From contig CAJQUN010000015.1 of assembly GCA_907163345.1 (NCBI GenBank), positions 8,402,886 to 8,466,885 on the forward strand: a DNA stretch of 64,000 nt. Direction: 5' to 3'. The notes beneath the pieces were generated by a model. The model searched no databases. It saw only the letters and a program-made list of their open reading frames with translations, and had not been told where the DNA came from. Positions 22,736 to 33,700 of this stretch are shown piece by piece (position 1 is the stretch's first letter; each line of letters starts with the position of its first letter). The translations under genes were made by a program, and so were the position numbers. The stretch is from Haberlea rhodopensis. Its lineage: Eukaryota; Streptophyta; Magnoliopsida; Lamiales; Gesneriaceae.

Positions 22736-24300
22736 GCAACCTCTCTTTTAACCTTGTTCTTAATCTCCTGAATTTCTCTGTATGAGATTAACTGCATCTC
22801 AATTTGGTTTCCCGTGAACTCCATTGGGATCGCAAATTCACCTGTTGTTACCCTATGGATAATTTGATGCTTCCTGCTTCGAAGACCAATCATACCCATG
22901 GCTTTTTCCATTGCTCCAATTGTAAATCCATCATACGTATGAAGTTTTGGTTCATCCTTCATGATCCTCATTAGGGTTTTATGAGAAACAGTTGTATGGG
23001 AGAAGAATCCTGACGGGTCTTCTCTGATCATGTGCTGCATGAACTCTCCTTCACTCTGATTTTGAGCTGGATTCACCTCCATCAGAATAGATCTCCTCTT
23101 AGTATATGCTTTCATCTGAGGGAATATCCTCAAATTGATACACCTGTACCAAATCTTGGAAATAGACAGCATCCTCAAACTCCTTGGTATGCTCGAATTG
23201 TCTTACTCCACGATTTTGGTTTTCTGGACAATCTATAGAGATATGTCATTTTGCTCCGCATGTCCAGCAGTTACAATCTCTGAAACTTTCATTTGCACGA
23301 GTATGTGTGCGTCTAAAAGTTCTCTTTGTTGGTGTTCTGCTAGAAAGACGAGGTTCTACTCCTTGTTGGTCCTGATCTTTGCCCAGATCTGTAACTTCGG
23401 GCTTTCTGCTTTGACCAGAACTTTCTAGGTTTCCATGAAGACCTACTTCTTCTTGAACTACTTCCTCGGGCATATGGATGAGCTCTTTGCTTTTTCATCT
23501 TTCGTCTCTGGGGGTAGTTTCCAATGATTGTAGGGATATCATTCCCTGTACAACAAAGATGAGCTATTTTGTTGATTCCTCTGAGCTTCTTGAAATTCTT
23601 TTGGAGTTTTGCTTCGTAGCACCACTCTGCAAGTTTTACTTTGAGAAATGACATTCACTTGGACACTGTCTCGATTGCATGAAGTGTATACTCCTGGATA
23701 AGCATTTCTCTCCATGGGCTTGGTATTTTGGCAAAGAACAGTTCTGCTGCATCCTTTTCTTCTATCTTTGCCTTCCATCGATACTCTGTAAAGAGTTGAT
23801 GTACTCATCTACATAACAGATATCATGTAGTTCCAGGCTAATTAGAGCTTGTCTATATTTTTTAGCCTTCTCTTCCTCCATCCCTTCGAAGTAACTTACT
23901 CCAATGAAACAGGTTTTAAAGAATTTTGTCATCTTATCCACGATTTCTTTCAAGGACTCTCAAGCTAAAACTTCTTCCTTGGTACCTGGGTTTCCCATAT
24001 CCCAGGCAATCTTGACTGATCCTTCCAGACTCATTTTTAGAAGTAAAAACAATCCTTCTTTGCTTAGATTGAGCGTTCCTGCTGCTATGCGCATTGCTGA
24101 AGCCCGTTCATCAATAAGAACTTCCCTGTTTTTTAAATCCAAGATATCCATGTTGAGCATAAGTACATATGGATGGATTGGATCTAGCTGAGATTTTCCA
24201 TAAGGCGTTTGATGTATATCTGTCTTGCGAGAACGGTTTCTTGTTCCAACTGGGGGATCCAAAGTTGCTGAGGTGAAATCTTCCCTGTGCGGCATACTTT
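22736..24300 (-). pseudogene. Endogenous pararetrovirus fragment: coat protein region
   Basis: Minus-strand coat protein remnant spread over several frames. It starts near 24295 with a stretch to 23960, broken by an in-frame stop and continued in the same frame to 23762. A basic region (RSSRRSRSSWKPRKFW) lies in another frame at 23654-23340. A CCHC knuckle near 23246-23285 reads CNCWTCGAK, then a stop codon where a residue is expected, then HISIDC in frame. C-x2-C-x4-H-x4-C is the caulimovirid coat-protein spacing. A further 159-codon stretch (23178-22699) runs into element B's LTR, so its last codons are LTR sequence. In family terms this is the nucleic-acid binding capsid. Bounded by elements C and B; not functional. 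Confidence 0.65.
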
Positions 24301-26429
24301 TGTGATGCCTGAGAATTAATGGTGTAAATTCCGGTGTAGTAATGACCCTTAATGGATTTTTACTTGTGGTAATTATGAATTAATTGCGGTATTGGGACTC
24401 CCGAGGATTTTAAATTCGGTATTTGGGGTTTTTGGATCCAAGGGTTGAGATTGTATTCTCATAGTGGTGTTAAACCTTGGAATTGGATTTTTGGTGGGAT
24501 CTGGGTCTGTGGTGCTTTGTGTTGGGGATGGTAATGAAAATTGAGATTGAAAGGTATTTATTGAACACGGATGATTTTTAATGAGTCATGATGTATTTGT
24601 GGAGGACTCTATATTTTTGAGCATTGATACTATATATACCAAGTGGACCGGTGTTCAATCATTTTGGCTTTGCATTTCTCTCTCTCACGTCTCTCTCCTC
24701 CAATCCCCAACCCTTTTCCCCTCTTTTATTCCTTGGAGCAAAATCGATGGAGGCTCGACTTGAGAGCCGGATTTCTCGAAGATAATTTGGTAATACGCTT
24801 CCCCATTTCTTTATCTTCGATTTGATTGTAGTATTGTGGTATTTGGTTGAGTTTTGAGTTGGGCTTAAGTTTTTGGATTTTACAGATTTTATTTAAGGAA
24901 GTTTTATGGAGTTTATGTTGAGGATTAATGGTATACTGGAGTTGGGTTTGTTTATTTTGGGGTTTTAAACTCGAAAACGCCATTTGTTGGGCTGTATCAG
25001 TGCTCGTCGATCGATCGGCAATAGGGGCTTGATCGATTTTTAAAAATGGAAGACGATAAACAGTACGCTCGATCGATCGAGCAAAGTTGCCGATCGATCG
25101 AGATGGTCGGTCGGTCGATCGAGCAAGGAAGATTGTTGGGCATCAATTTTCTGGAGCTCTCGATCGGTCGAGCACTTCTGGCCGATCAATCGAGAGGCCC
25201 TATTTTATGGTATATATTGTGTTGATGTTATGGAATCGATGCATGCTTTGCCCGGGGCCTTTTTAAATGGTTAATCGTCATGAATTGATGATATAATTAG
25301 GAATTGTGAACGTGCTTGACACGTGGTTGCATGCTCATAAATAATTGTGAATTATTTAATGTGTTTAGCACGTGATTTATCGGGTCACGGGACTAAGGCA
25401 AGGTTTGACTCGGACTAAGGAATTCTAAGGTACGTATAATGTACGAGCATAGTCTTTTATATTATTGCAACTGTGAAATACATGATATACTGTTAATGCA
25501 ATAAATTGGTAAGTATTGCAAATTATATAGTGACGCTAAGGAGCGAGCAATGGTTGGGATGTTGTCGCTACGGAGTGAACATCGGTCACGACGCCGCCGC
25601 TGTCGAGCATGCGAGAGTATGGAATGCCGCCGCTATTGAGCGAGCGATGAAATATGATGTGATAGAACTATGGAATCATGTCATAGATACATATGTTATC
25701 TGTAATCATTAGTTGGATGATTTATTGATACTTAATTATGAAATTGGCATGGTAAGAATGGGCGTAGTTAATCAATGTAATGATTAACCGATTTTGGGAA
25801 TTTGATTGTTTGGTTATTGTGAGAACAGGAAGAGCACGGGGAATCCTATGTGAATACGGTATACAGGGAGTATCTTTTACGTTTACAGCCTTATGTTCTG
25901 TAATTTATATATTGTAATATTGCTATTACTGAGATGGTGGATTGGTATGCTCACCGCGTGTGGGGGCTGTTTCTGTTGGGGCAGGTGGAACAGGTACAGC
26001 GGTAGCTCCGGAGTTGAGATCGAGCTATGGATTGGAGGTACTTCCAGGATCGAGGTACCAGTGGCGGTATTGAGTAGGGTACTTTATACATTAAATACAC
26101 ATTCACTCATTTGACGCTCGCATGTGAGCACTGTATATGTGTATATGGGTTGTATAAAGGGCATGGGCCTTTCTCTTTTCTTTTATGGGTTGCATGCAAT
26201 TAATTAATGAATTGCTAAATAAATTGAGAACATGTTAGTATATTATAAGAGACATACTTAATGGTTGAGTGGTATGGGGGAATTTGATCATTATATGGAA
26301 TAATGTAAAAAATTTATTGTTGGTATATAATGTTATGGTAGCATGTGGTTTTCCCCTGATTACATGAATCTATACACTATACACATGGGTTAATACTCTA
26401 ATAGCGGTTAAGGGTACGAGGTCCCTACA
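24301..26429 (+). repeat. Element C 5' LTR
   Basis: 2129 bp, TGTGATGCC...GGTCCCTACA. A TATA box ACTATATATACC lies near 24627-24640; a second TATA-like TTTTATATTATTGCAACT lies near 25455. Contains palindrome pairs, GTACGTATAATGTACGAGC blocks and CGCT..AGCG units (25530-25650). Confidence 0.85.
25008..25192. promoter_or_regulatory. Palindrome-pair module in C 5' LTR
   Basis: Pairs: 25008-25017 with a decayed partner near 25030, 25070-25079/25091-25100 (11 nt, perfect 12-bp CTCGATCGATCG stem), 25161-25170/25183-25192 (12 nt, arms CTCT / AGAG). They lie some 370-560 bp downstream of the first TATA box. Confidence 0.7.
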
Positions 26430-26433
26430 TTAG

Positions 26434-26446
26434 TTGTATCAGAGCA
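26434..26446 (+). other. Primer-binding site, probable tRNA-iMet, element C
   Basis: TTGTATCAGAGCA, five bases after the LTR, close to the standard TGGTATCAGAGC complementary to the initiator tRNA-Met 3' end (one mismatch). Confidence 0.7.
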
Positions 26447-26659
26447 GTGGTTTGCTCTTTGGGGCTGTTGAGGGCCTAGGAACATGTTAATGGAAACGGG
26501 TAGCACATACTTATGCATGATTGTGGTTAGTGTTGTGTGACACAACTAACTTGGCTTATGTGGGTTTGCGTTGTGTGATTATAAATGGAATGTGTTATTG
26601 CTAACCATTGTGGTTGCAGATATATATTGGATATTTGGTGCACATCATGAAGAGTCATT

Positions 26660-27065
26660 GTTATATTCGAGCGATGATTTTAATGCTTTGTCGCTGTCAT
26701 TTGAAGCGATGATAGAATACTTGCCGCTGTTACACGAAAGCGGGGGGTGTTAATGTTGAGGTCATGACAAGCGAGGTACATTAAAATACGTTGTTATAAC
26801 AAGAGGTGACATAAAATACTTTGCCACTCATAGCGATGTGTATTGTGATATGAAATACCATTGTTACACGAAAGCGAGGAATCGTAATTATATTCGAGTG
26901 ATGATTTTAATGCTTTGCCGCTGTCATTTGAAGCGATGATAGAATACTTGCCGCTGTCATATCGTAGCGAGGAAAGAATATTTGCCGCTAAAATGTTGAA
27001 GTGATGGTAAATGCCGCATGTCACATTAAAGCTAGGTTATTCGATGCCGCTGATATGTCGAAGCG
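26660..27065 (+). repeat. Degenerate CCGCTGTC...AGCGATGATAGAATAC repeats, element C
   Basis: Several imperfect units of TTGCCGCTGTCATNTCGNAGCGA and GCGATGATAGAATACTTGCC, the same CCGCT..AGCG hairpin motif as in the LTR arrays. No coding. Confidence 0.55.
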
Positions 27066-27132
27066 AGGGGTATTATTACCTCGGTCATGACAAGAGAGGT
27101 GCATTAAAATACACTGTTATAACAAGATTGGT

Positions 27133-27183
27133 ATATAGCGATGGTTCATTCCGCTGATTCTATGGCGACGGTTCATGCCGCCG

Positions 27184-27262
<79 letters not shown>

Positions 27263-27620
27263 CGATGGTTCATTCCGCTAATTCTATGGCGATGGTTCAT
27301 GCCGCCGGGTATATATATAGTGATGGTTCATTTCGTTAATTCTATGGCGATGGTTCATGCCGTCGGGTATATATAGCGATGGTTCATTCCGCTAATTCTA
27401 TGGCGATGGTTCGTGCCACCGGGTATATATAGCGATGGTTCATTCCGCTAATTCTATAGCGATGGTTCATTCCGCTAATTCTATGACGATAGTTCATGCC
27501 GTCGGGTATATATAGCGATGGTTCATTCCGTTAATTCTATGGAGATGGTTCGTGCCGCCAAGTATATATAGCGATGGTTCATTCTGCTAATTCTATGGCG
27601 ATGGTTCATACCGCTGTTGG
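27133..27620 (+). repeat. Minisatellite array in element C
   Basis: About seven to eight composite units of roughly 54 bp, each made of GCGATGGTTCATTCCGCTAA and TTCTATGGCGATGGTTCATG then CCGCCGGGTATATATA. One unit lacks the second half and one is spread by an (AT)n run. Confidence 0.8.
27186..27259. repeat. (AT)n microsatellite, about 37 units
   Basis: Pure TA/AT alternation inside the minisatellite array, probably expanded from the TATATATA at the end of one unit. Confidence 0.95.
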
Positions 27621-27687
27621 GCAATGGATACAGGTATGCCGCTATCTTGTCAGCAATGAGTTATGGTATTTTACTACTTTGTTAGCG

Positions 27688-27927
27688 TTATTATGGATGT
27701 CATGTATTGACATGTACCGTCACGGGTTGACGATGTTATTGTGGATGTCATGTTATGACATATACCGTCACGGGTTGACGATGTTATTGTGGATGTCATG
27801 TAGTGACATGTACCGTCATGGGTTGATGATGTTATTGTGGATGTCATGTATTGACACGTACGGTCATAGGTTGACGATGATATTGTGGATGTCATGTGTT
27901 AACATGTACCGTCACATGATGACGATG
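27688..27927 (+). repeat. Five in-frame 48-bp tandem units in element C
   Basis: Five head-to-tail 48-bp units with no length variation (27688-27735 and onward). Because 48 is a multiple of three, the plus strand stays open and reads LLWMSC.DMYRHGLTM five times within an open stretch 27574-27933. Each unit contains the inverted repeat ATGTCA...TGACAT. I do not think it encodes a protein: there is no related domain, and the minus strand is open too. Confidence 0.8.
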
Positions 27928-27933
27928 ACATAG

Positions 27934-30356
27934 TAGATGTTCTATGTGGACGTGTGCCATCGTTACGATGAAGAATACATGTAAGTATATGGGTTGAGTC
28001 GTATGGTTGGAGTGCCGATGGTGGGCACAAGGTGGTGTCTGCGTCACAGGTTGACGAGATCATTATGCCGAGTAGGTTTGCTCGATGATAAATGGATGCC
28101 CCGTACAGGCAAGTGTACCGCAGCACATATTTGAGGTAGATATTTTACAAGTAGTGGTACCTTTGGGTATACTCGCTGGGATGGCTATGGCCAAGTGACT
28201 GTTGGTAGGAGTAGTTATTGAGGAAACTACTTGCATATACCGATGTGACGTATGGTGGACATGGTCACACCCACACATGAAGGTGTGGAATAAATCCTAA
28301 TGGATTAGGATTGCATTGTGGTTGAGTAAGGACACCGGGATGTCCGTTGTGCATTGGTATTAGAGAAATATTGGGCGATAACCCACTACTCTAATTGACG
28401 GTATGGTATGGTATACCGGAGTGGAACATATGATACGTTGGTAGGTTTGGTATAAACCTAAGGAGGCAGCGATGTGCTAGCCAGGTATTGTTGCAGTGCT
28501 ATAGTGAGCTTGTTGTAGCCATTATAGTGCTCGTTGAAACCGAGTTTGGTGAATCATATGATGACACGATGATGATTTATGGTGGACTCTTGTAGTCACT
28601 ATGTGGCATGAGGATTGAGGCATGGAATACCTCACGAGAACATTTATACGTTATATGATTTGAGGGACTTATACTGGGACAACTCAATTTTGTTGGGAGT
28701 ACCAACGTGAGTGTCAACAAGTCGTTGTTAGCGCTGGTTGAGAACCCTTGCATATGGAGTGTAATGGGGGACGCAATCGGAATTGTGGGATATAGTTAGT
28801 GGGGTGACACTACTATATTGATTGTATCTCTTGGAGAGATTTGGAACAAACTGTCATGAAGACAGCTAGTATTGGTCGAGGGTTGATTGTGAATCAGCCA
28901 TAGTAAGCATTACTAGTGTTGGACTGGGTAATGGCTTTGTATTTCGATGAGACGTACAAGGAGACGTCTCTGGGGAGATGCTCGAGAATGTGGAGTACTA
29001 TAGTATTAGTACAGAGCATCGTTAGAATGGGTATACGTTGTGTACAAGTATTTTGATTTGGTAATAGTAGCAATGATGCACTATTCTGAACCAGTTGTGT
29101 ATTTATTGGTTCCGGGATACATTTTGGTGTAAATATATCCAGGTTTTCCGAACGGTGGTTCGAGGTCGGAGGGTCATGGGTTCATGACACTTTTCCTTGT
29201 GAGGAATGCAGTATTCATATACCTATGGGGAATCTTTAGAAGATTCGATGATTAGGTACGCGTGGTGTTGATGTGGAGTTCACACCATTAGCAGTTGGTT
29301 CGTCAATCAATATTCTCCGTGGGATGAGAATAACTGAGGATTGACAATTGTATTTGGGGCTTATGAGTATGATTGGAGATACCCTAGGAGATACCCGAGC
29401 CGAGTGCATTGAGTATGCATGTGGTGCTGATGCTTAAGCATGTATACCGGTGTGTGTATACAAATGCCAGCATTTTGGTACTTGTCGAGCATCGGATTAG
29501 TATGCTTGGATGGATGAATCTCTGCTGAGAGATTGGGGCACCTTGTGATTGGTAATCTCAACGACACGTTGTATTCTGAAAAAAGATCGTGAGGTTCGGT
29601 TGACTTCCTCTAAGGAGGGATTGTCGTATTTTGGGGTCATGGTGGTTCATTACTGGGTAATTTGATAGCATCCCTGTGTTAGGATTGCTGAATAGGGTAA
29701 TCGAGGGATGACCATTATTGGATTTGTTGGGTGTCATTGTCGACACAGGTGGCGAGAATGCAACCGATTTTTCTTGCATGCCCTTTGTGGAAACTTGAGG
29801 CATTGTAGAGTCTCGATGGTGTGTTTGGACCGAGATAAGACTTCTTGGAACACAAGGATGTAGGCATCTTTGAGATGTGTTTGTGTTGATCGGTGGCCGT
29901 GAGTGCCCGATCCGAGTTGCAAATGGTGCAACTACTCCCTCGACGGAGAGGGACTTGGAGAGCGGAAACGAGTTCAGTATGTGTATATTGTGGTATACTA
30001 GTGGTCTCCGTCGTAACGATGTGTGTTAAACATCGTAGACTAAGTGGTGGATATATCATGGAAGTGATATCTACGTTGGAATCGGGGATGATTCGAGTAG
30101 CTAGCAGTTACGGTTGACTGACTGCTTTTGGGTGGTTAGCATCGAGGCATGCTGACGTTCTTTTGAGATTGAAATGGTTTGGGAGGTTTACTCCATTTTA
30201 GGATTTGGTGCGAGGTCGGTGTCCTCGCGATTGGTGTTTCGATCATGAGCATTCATGGATCGATGCTGTGGAACGGATTGGATTAAGAGGTCTTGGCGGT
30301 ACACGGAGTACGCACACGCAAATTTCGAGGACAAAATTTTATTGGTGGGGGATAAT
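27934..30356 (+). other. Element C internal remainder and polypurine tract
   Basis: 2.4 kb without recognisable coding. About 29218-29590 matches window bases 1-375. It ends with GGACAAAATTTTATTGGTGG and GGGATAA before the 3' LTR. Confidence 0.6.
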
Positions 30357-32435
30357 TATGATGCCCGGGAATTAATGGTGTAAATCTAGGTGTGGTAATG
30401 ATCCTTAATGGATTTTTAATTGTAGCAATTATGAATTAATTACGGTATTGGGACTCCCGAGGATTTTAAATCCGGTATTTGGGGTCGTTGGATCCAAGGG
30501 TTGAGATTGTATTCTCATCGTGGGGTCTGGGGTCTGGTGTGCTTTGTGTTGGGGCTGGTAATGAAAATTGAGATTGAGAGGTATTTATTGAACACAGATG
30601 ATTTTTAATGAGTCATGATGTATTTGTGGAGGACTCAGGATTTTTGAGCCTTGGTACTATATATACCAAGTTGACTCGGTTTTCAATCATTTTGGCTTTG
30701 CATTTCTCTCTCTCTCACGTCTCTCTCCTCCAATCCCCAACCCTTTTCCCTTCTTCCTTGGAGTAAAATCGATGGAGGCTCGACTTAGGAGCCGGATTTC
30801 TCGAAGATAATTTGGTAATACACTTCCCCTTTTTTATCTTCGATTTGATCGTAGTATTGTGGTATTTGGTTGAGTTTTGAGTTGGGTTTAAGTTTTTGAA
30901 TTTTAAAGATTTTTGGGTTGGTATGTTTAAGGAAGTTTTATGGTGTTTATGTTGAGGATTAATGGTATATTTAGAGTTGTGTTTGTTTATTTGGGGGTTT
31001 TAAACTCGAAAACGCCATTTTTTGGGCTGTAACAGTGCTTGTTTTTCGATCGGCTCGATCGATCGCGCGTAATTTTAAAAATGGAAGGCGATGAACAGTA
31101 TGCTCAATCGATAAAGCAAGGAAGATTTTTGGGCATCAATTTTCTGGAGCCCTCGATCGATCGAACACTTCTGTCCTATCGATCGAGAGGCCCTGTTTTA
31201 CGGTATATTGTGTTGCTGTTATGAAATCGATGCATGCTTCGCCCGGGGTCTTTTTAAATGGTTAATCGTCATGGATTGATGATATAATTGGGAATTGTGA
31301 ACGTGCTTGGGCACGTGGTTGCATGCTCATAACTAATTATGAATTATTTAATGTGTTTAGCACGTGATTCATCGGGTAACGGAACTAAGGCAAGGTTTGA
31401 CTCGGACTACGGAATTCTAACGTACGTATAACGTACGAGCATAGTCTTTTATATTTGTGCAACTGTGAAATGCATGATATACTGTTAATGCAATAAATTG
31501 GCAAGTATTGCAAATTATATAGTGCCGCTAAGGAGTGAATAATGGTTGGGATGTTGTCGCTACAGAGCGAACATCGATCACGACGCCGTCGCTGTCGAGC
31601 GTGCGAGAGTATGGAATGTCGTCGCTATTGAGCGAGCGATGAAATATGATGTGATAGAATTATGGAACCATGGCATAGATACATATGTTATCTGTAATCA
31701 TTAGTTGAATGATTTATTCATACTTAATTATGAAATTGGCATGGTAAGAATTGGTGTAGTTAATCAATGTAATGATTAACTGATTTTGGGAATTTGATGG
31801 TTTGGTTATTGTGAGAACAGGAACAGCACGGGAATCCTATGTGAATACGATACTATACATGGAGTATCTTTTACGCTTACAGCCTTATGTTCTGTAATTT
31901 ATGAATTGTAATATTGCTATTATTGAGATGGTGGATTGGTATGCTCACCCCGTGTGGGTTTCTGTTGGGGCATGTGGAATAGGTACAGCGGTAACTCCGG
32001 AGTTGAGATCGAGCTATGGATTGGAGGTACTTCAAGGATCGAGGTACTAGTGCCGGTATTGAGTAGGCCGGTATTGAGTAGGGTACTTTATACATTAAAT
32101 ACTCATTCACTCATTTGATGCTCGCATGTGAGCACTGCTATATGTGTATATGGGTTGTATAAAGGGCATTGGCCTTTCTCTTTCATTTATGGGTTGCATG
32201 CAATTTATTAATGAATTACTAAATGAATTGAGAACATGTTAGTGTATTATAAGAGGCATACTTAAGGGTTGAGTGGTATAGGGGAATTTGAACATTATAT
32301 GGAATAATGTAAGAAATTTAATTGTTGGTATATCATGCTATGGTAGCATGTGGTTTTCCCCTGATTACATGAATGTATGCACTATACACATGGGTTAATA
32401 CAATAATAGAGGGTTAAGGGCACGAGGTCCTTACA
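30357..32435 (+). repeat. Element C 3' LTR
   Basis: 2079 bp; first bases TATGATGCC where the 5' LTR has TGTGATGCC (one mutation), end GGTCCTTACA. Several small indels separate it from the 5' LTR, so element C looks older than element A. Confidence 0.85.
31154..31185. promoter_or_regulatory. Palindrome pair in C 3' LTR
   Basis: Cores 31154-31163 and 31176-31185, 12-nt spacer, arms CTCGATCGAT / ATCGATCGAG. Other pairs have been deleted or fused (around 31046-31066). Confidence 0.65.
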
Positions 32436-33392
32436 ACTTTGATCACCTTCGGGTGGATTGTGTGACCCGAAACTTTCTTGTGGTGGAGGTCTTGGTACAA
32501 GCTCTCCTGTCTTGAATTCTACGAGATTTAATCCCGCAAATGAATCAGCAAGAACACGCAGATCTTCCAGATTGATTCTTTCCATTACTTTGTGGGAAGT
32601 ATGGGCTCTCCTCGTAGGACTGCAATCATTTTTCAGTCTCCGTCAAAGGTCTTAAGACCTCCTCTACTTTCCCTTTTTGGTGTAAAAGGGGTTCTGTTCC
32701 GTAGGACGGCGGTAACCATCCTCCGTTCCTTCTTCCTGTAGGACTTGGTCTTGACTCCAGTTCCTTAACTCGGGTTTGAACATCTTGAAGGTTTCTAAGA
32801 ATTTCCTCCTGATATTGAATCATAATCTCCATCTGACTCTGAAAATGATGGATCTGTGCAGGGACATGGTATTGAAGGTAGCCATAACACTGCACTGTCT
32901 TCTGAATCTCTCTAAGATCTGGAGATATCTTAGAAGAATGTGGCTCGATTTCCCAAAAGGTTGGTTCTCCCATCCTAGTCATCTGGTCCAGACCCTGTTG
33001 GATCATTGGCGGCTGGAACCACATCTTCATGTTCAGGATGTTCGTCTTCCTGAAGCTCTGCTAACTTGAACTGTAGTTTGAGGTTCACTTGATGGAGCCT
33101 CTTTGCCATCTTTTCGAGTTTTCTTGTAATGGTTTATGCCAGGTGTGCATAATCCTTTTCCTTGTAATAGTTTCCACTTATGGTTGAAGCGTTGAGCTTC
33201 TGTCATATGCTTCTGTATATGCTTCTGATTTAGTGCTTCCAATTTCTGGAAGTACCACCTGTATGAATGACACTTCAAACATTCGTTCGGGTCCATTTTG
33301 TTCGGGTCCATTCCGTATAGGTTACAAATTAATATACAAGATATTATTATAGTATTTCCAGAATAAACCTAGGCTCTGATACCAATTTGTGC
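32436..33392 (-). pseudogene. Endogenous pararetrovirus fragment: upstream ORFs
   Basis: Minus-strand sequence between the primer site and the coat protein. Open stretches 33311-33033 (92 codons, ECLKCHSYRWYFQKL near its start), 33030-32626 (134 codons) and 32585 down to the element C boundary lie in three frames. The middle one has a helical, coiled-coil-like section (HHFQSQMEIMIQYQEEILRN and following). I cannot assign functions to any of the three. They may be the remains of one long ORF. Confidence 0.5.
33372..33385 (-). other. tRNA-iMet primer site of the endogenous pararetrovirus
   Basis: The plus strand GGCTCTGATACCAA is TTGGTATCAGAGCC on the minus strand, a full match to the initiator tRNA-Met primer used by caulimovirids. 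It lies just upstream of the minus-strand ORFs, as expected for the viral genome start. Confidence 0.75.
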
Positions 33393-33692
33393 CGAGGATC
33401 GCAAAAACGGGGACTTGTAAAAAGAAGAAGTTAAATGCCAATTTTTTAAAGCACCAAATTGATTTGGCATTTTGCAATAACACCTATTTGATTAAAAATT
33501 TATCAAACTTGGATTTTTCTGCACTATTATTTTTTCTCAAGACTTAATTTCCCTAGGTTTTTAGCATTACTATGTTGTCATTCTGTTTCCCACACAGCCA
33601 CGCGTGTTCTCTTTTCCTTTCCCGATGTTGCCGTACATTTGCATTCAATGCTTCCACTGTTGCTCTGTGGTTCCTGGTCTTAGGACGGGATG
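33393..33692. other. No gene recognised between pararetrovirus and hAT element
   Basis: AT-rich 300 bp. It could be viral upstream leader or host flank; I see nothing that decides. Confidence 0.4.
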
Positions 33693-33700
33693 GTGGTAGG

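Larger units (their letters stand above)
24301..32435 (+). mobile_element. Element C: large non-coding LTR retrotransposon derivative (chromovirus-like)
   Basis: LTRs 24301-26429 and 30357-32435, perfect duplications ACTTT (24296-24300 and 32436-32440). The primer site resembles tRNA-iMet, and the end of the internal region (AATTTCGAGGACAAAATTTT then TGGTGGGGGATAA) matches the polypurine region of elements E and H, which suggests chromovirus ancestry. The 3.9-kb internal region holds no gag or pol homology, only degenerate and tandem repeats. It is inserted in the pararetrovirus coat protein/upstream region and would depend on other elements for movement. Confidence 0.85.

Noticed and set aside
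27574..27933. 119-codon open stretch with 16-residue repeats taken as a secreted repeat protein
   Set aside because: It is the 48-bp tandem array read in frame; the opposite strand is equally open and no start context or domain supports coding.
33372..33385. Primer site taken as belonging to a gypsy or copia element
   Set aside because: No LTR end next to it, and the minus-strand proteins that follow look like pararetrovirus coat and movement proteins; a retrotransposon origin stays possible but less likely.
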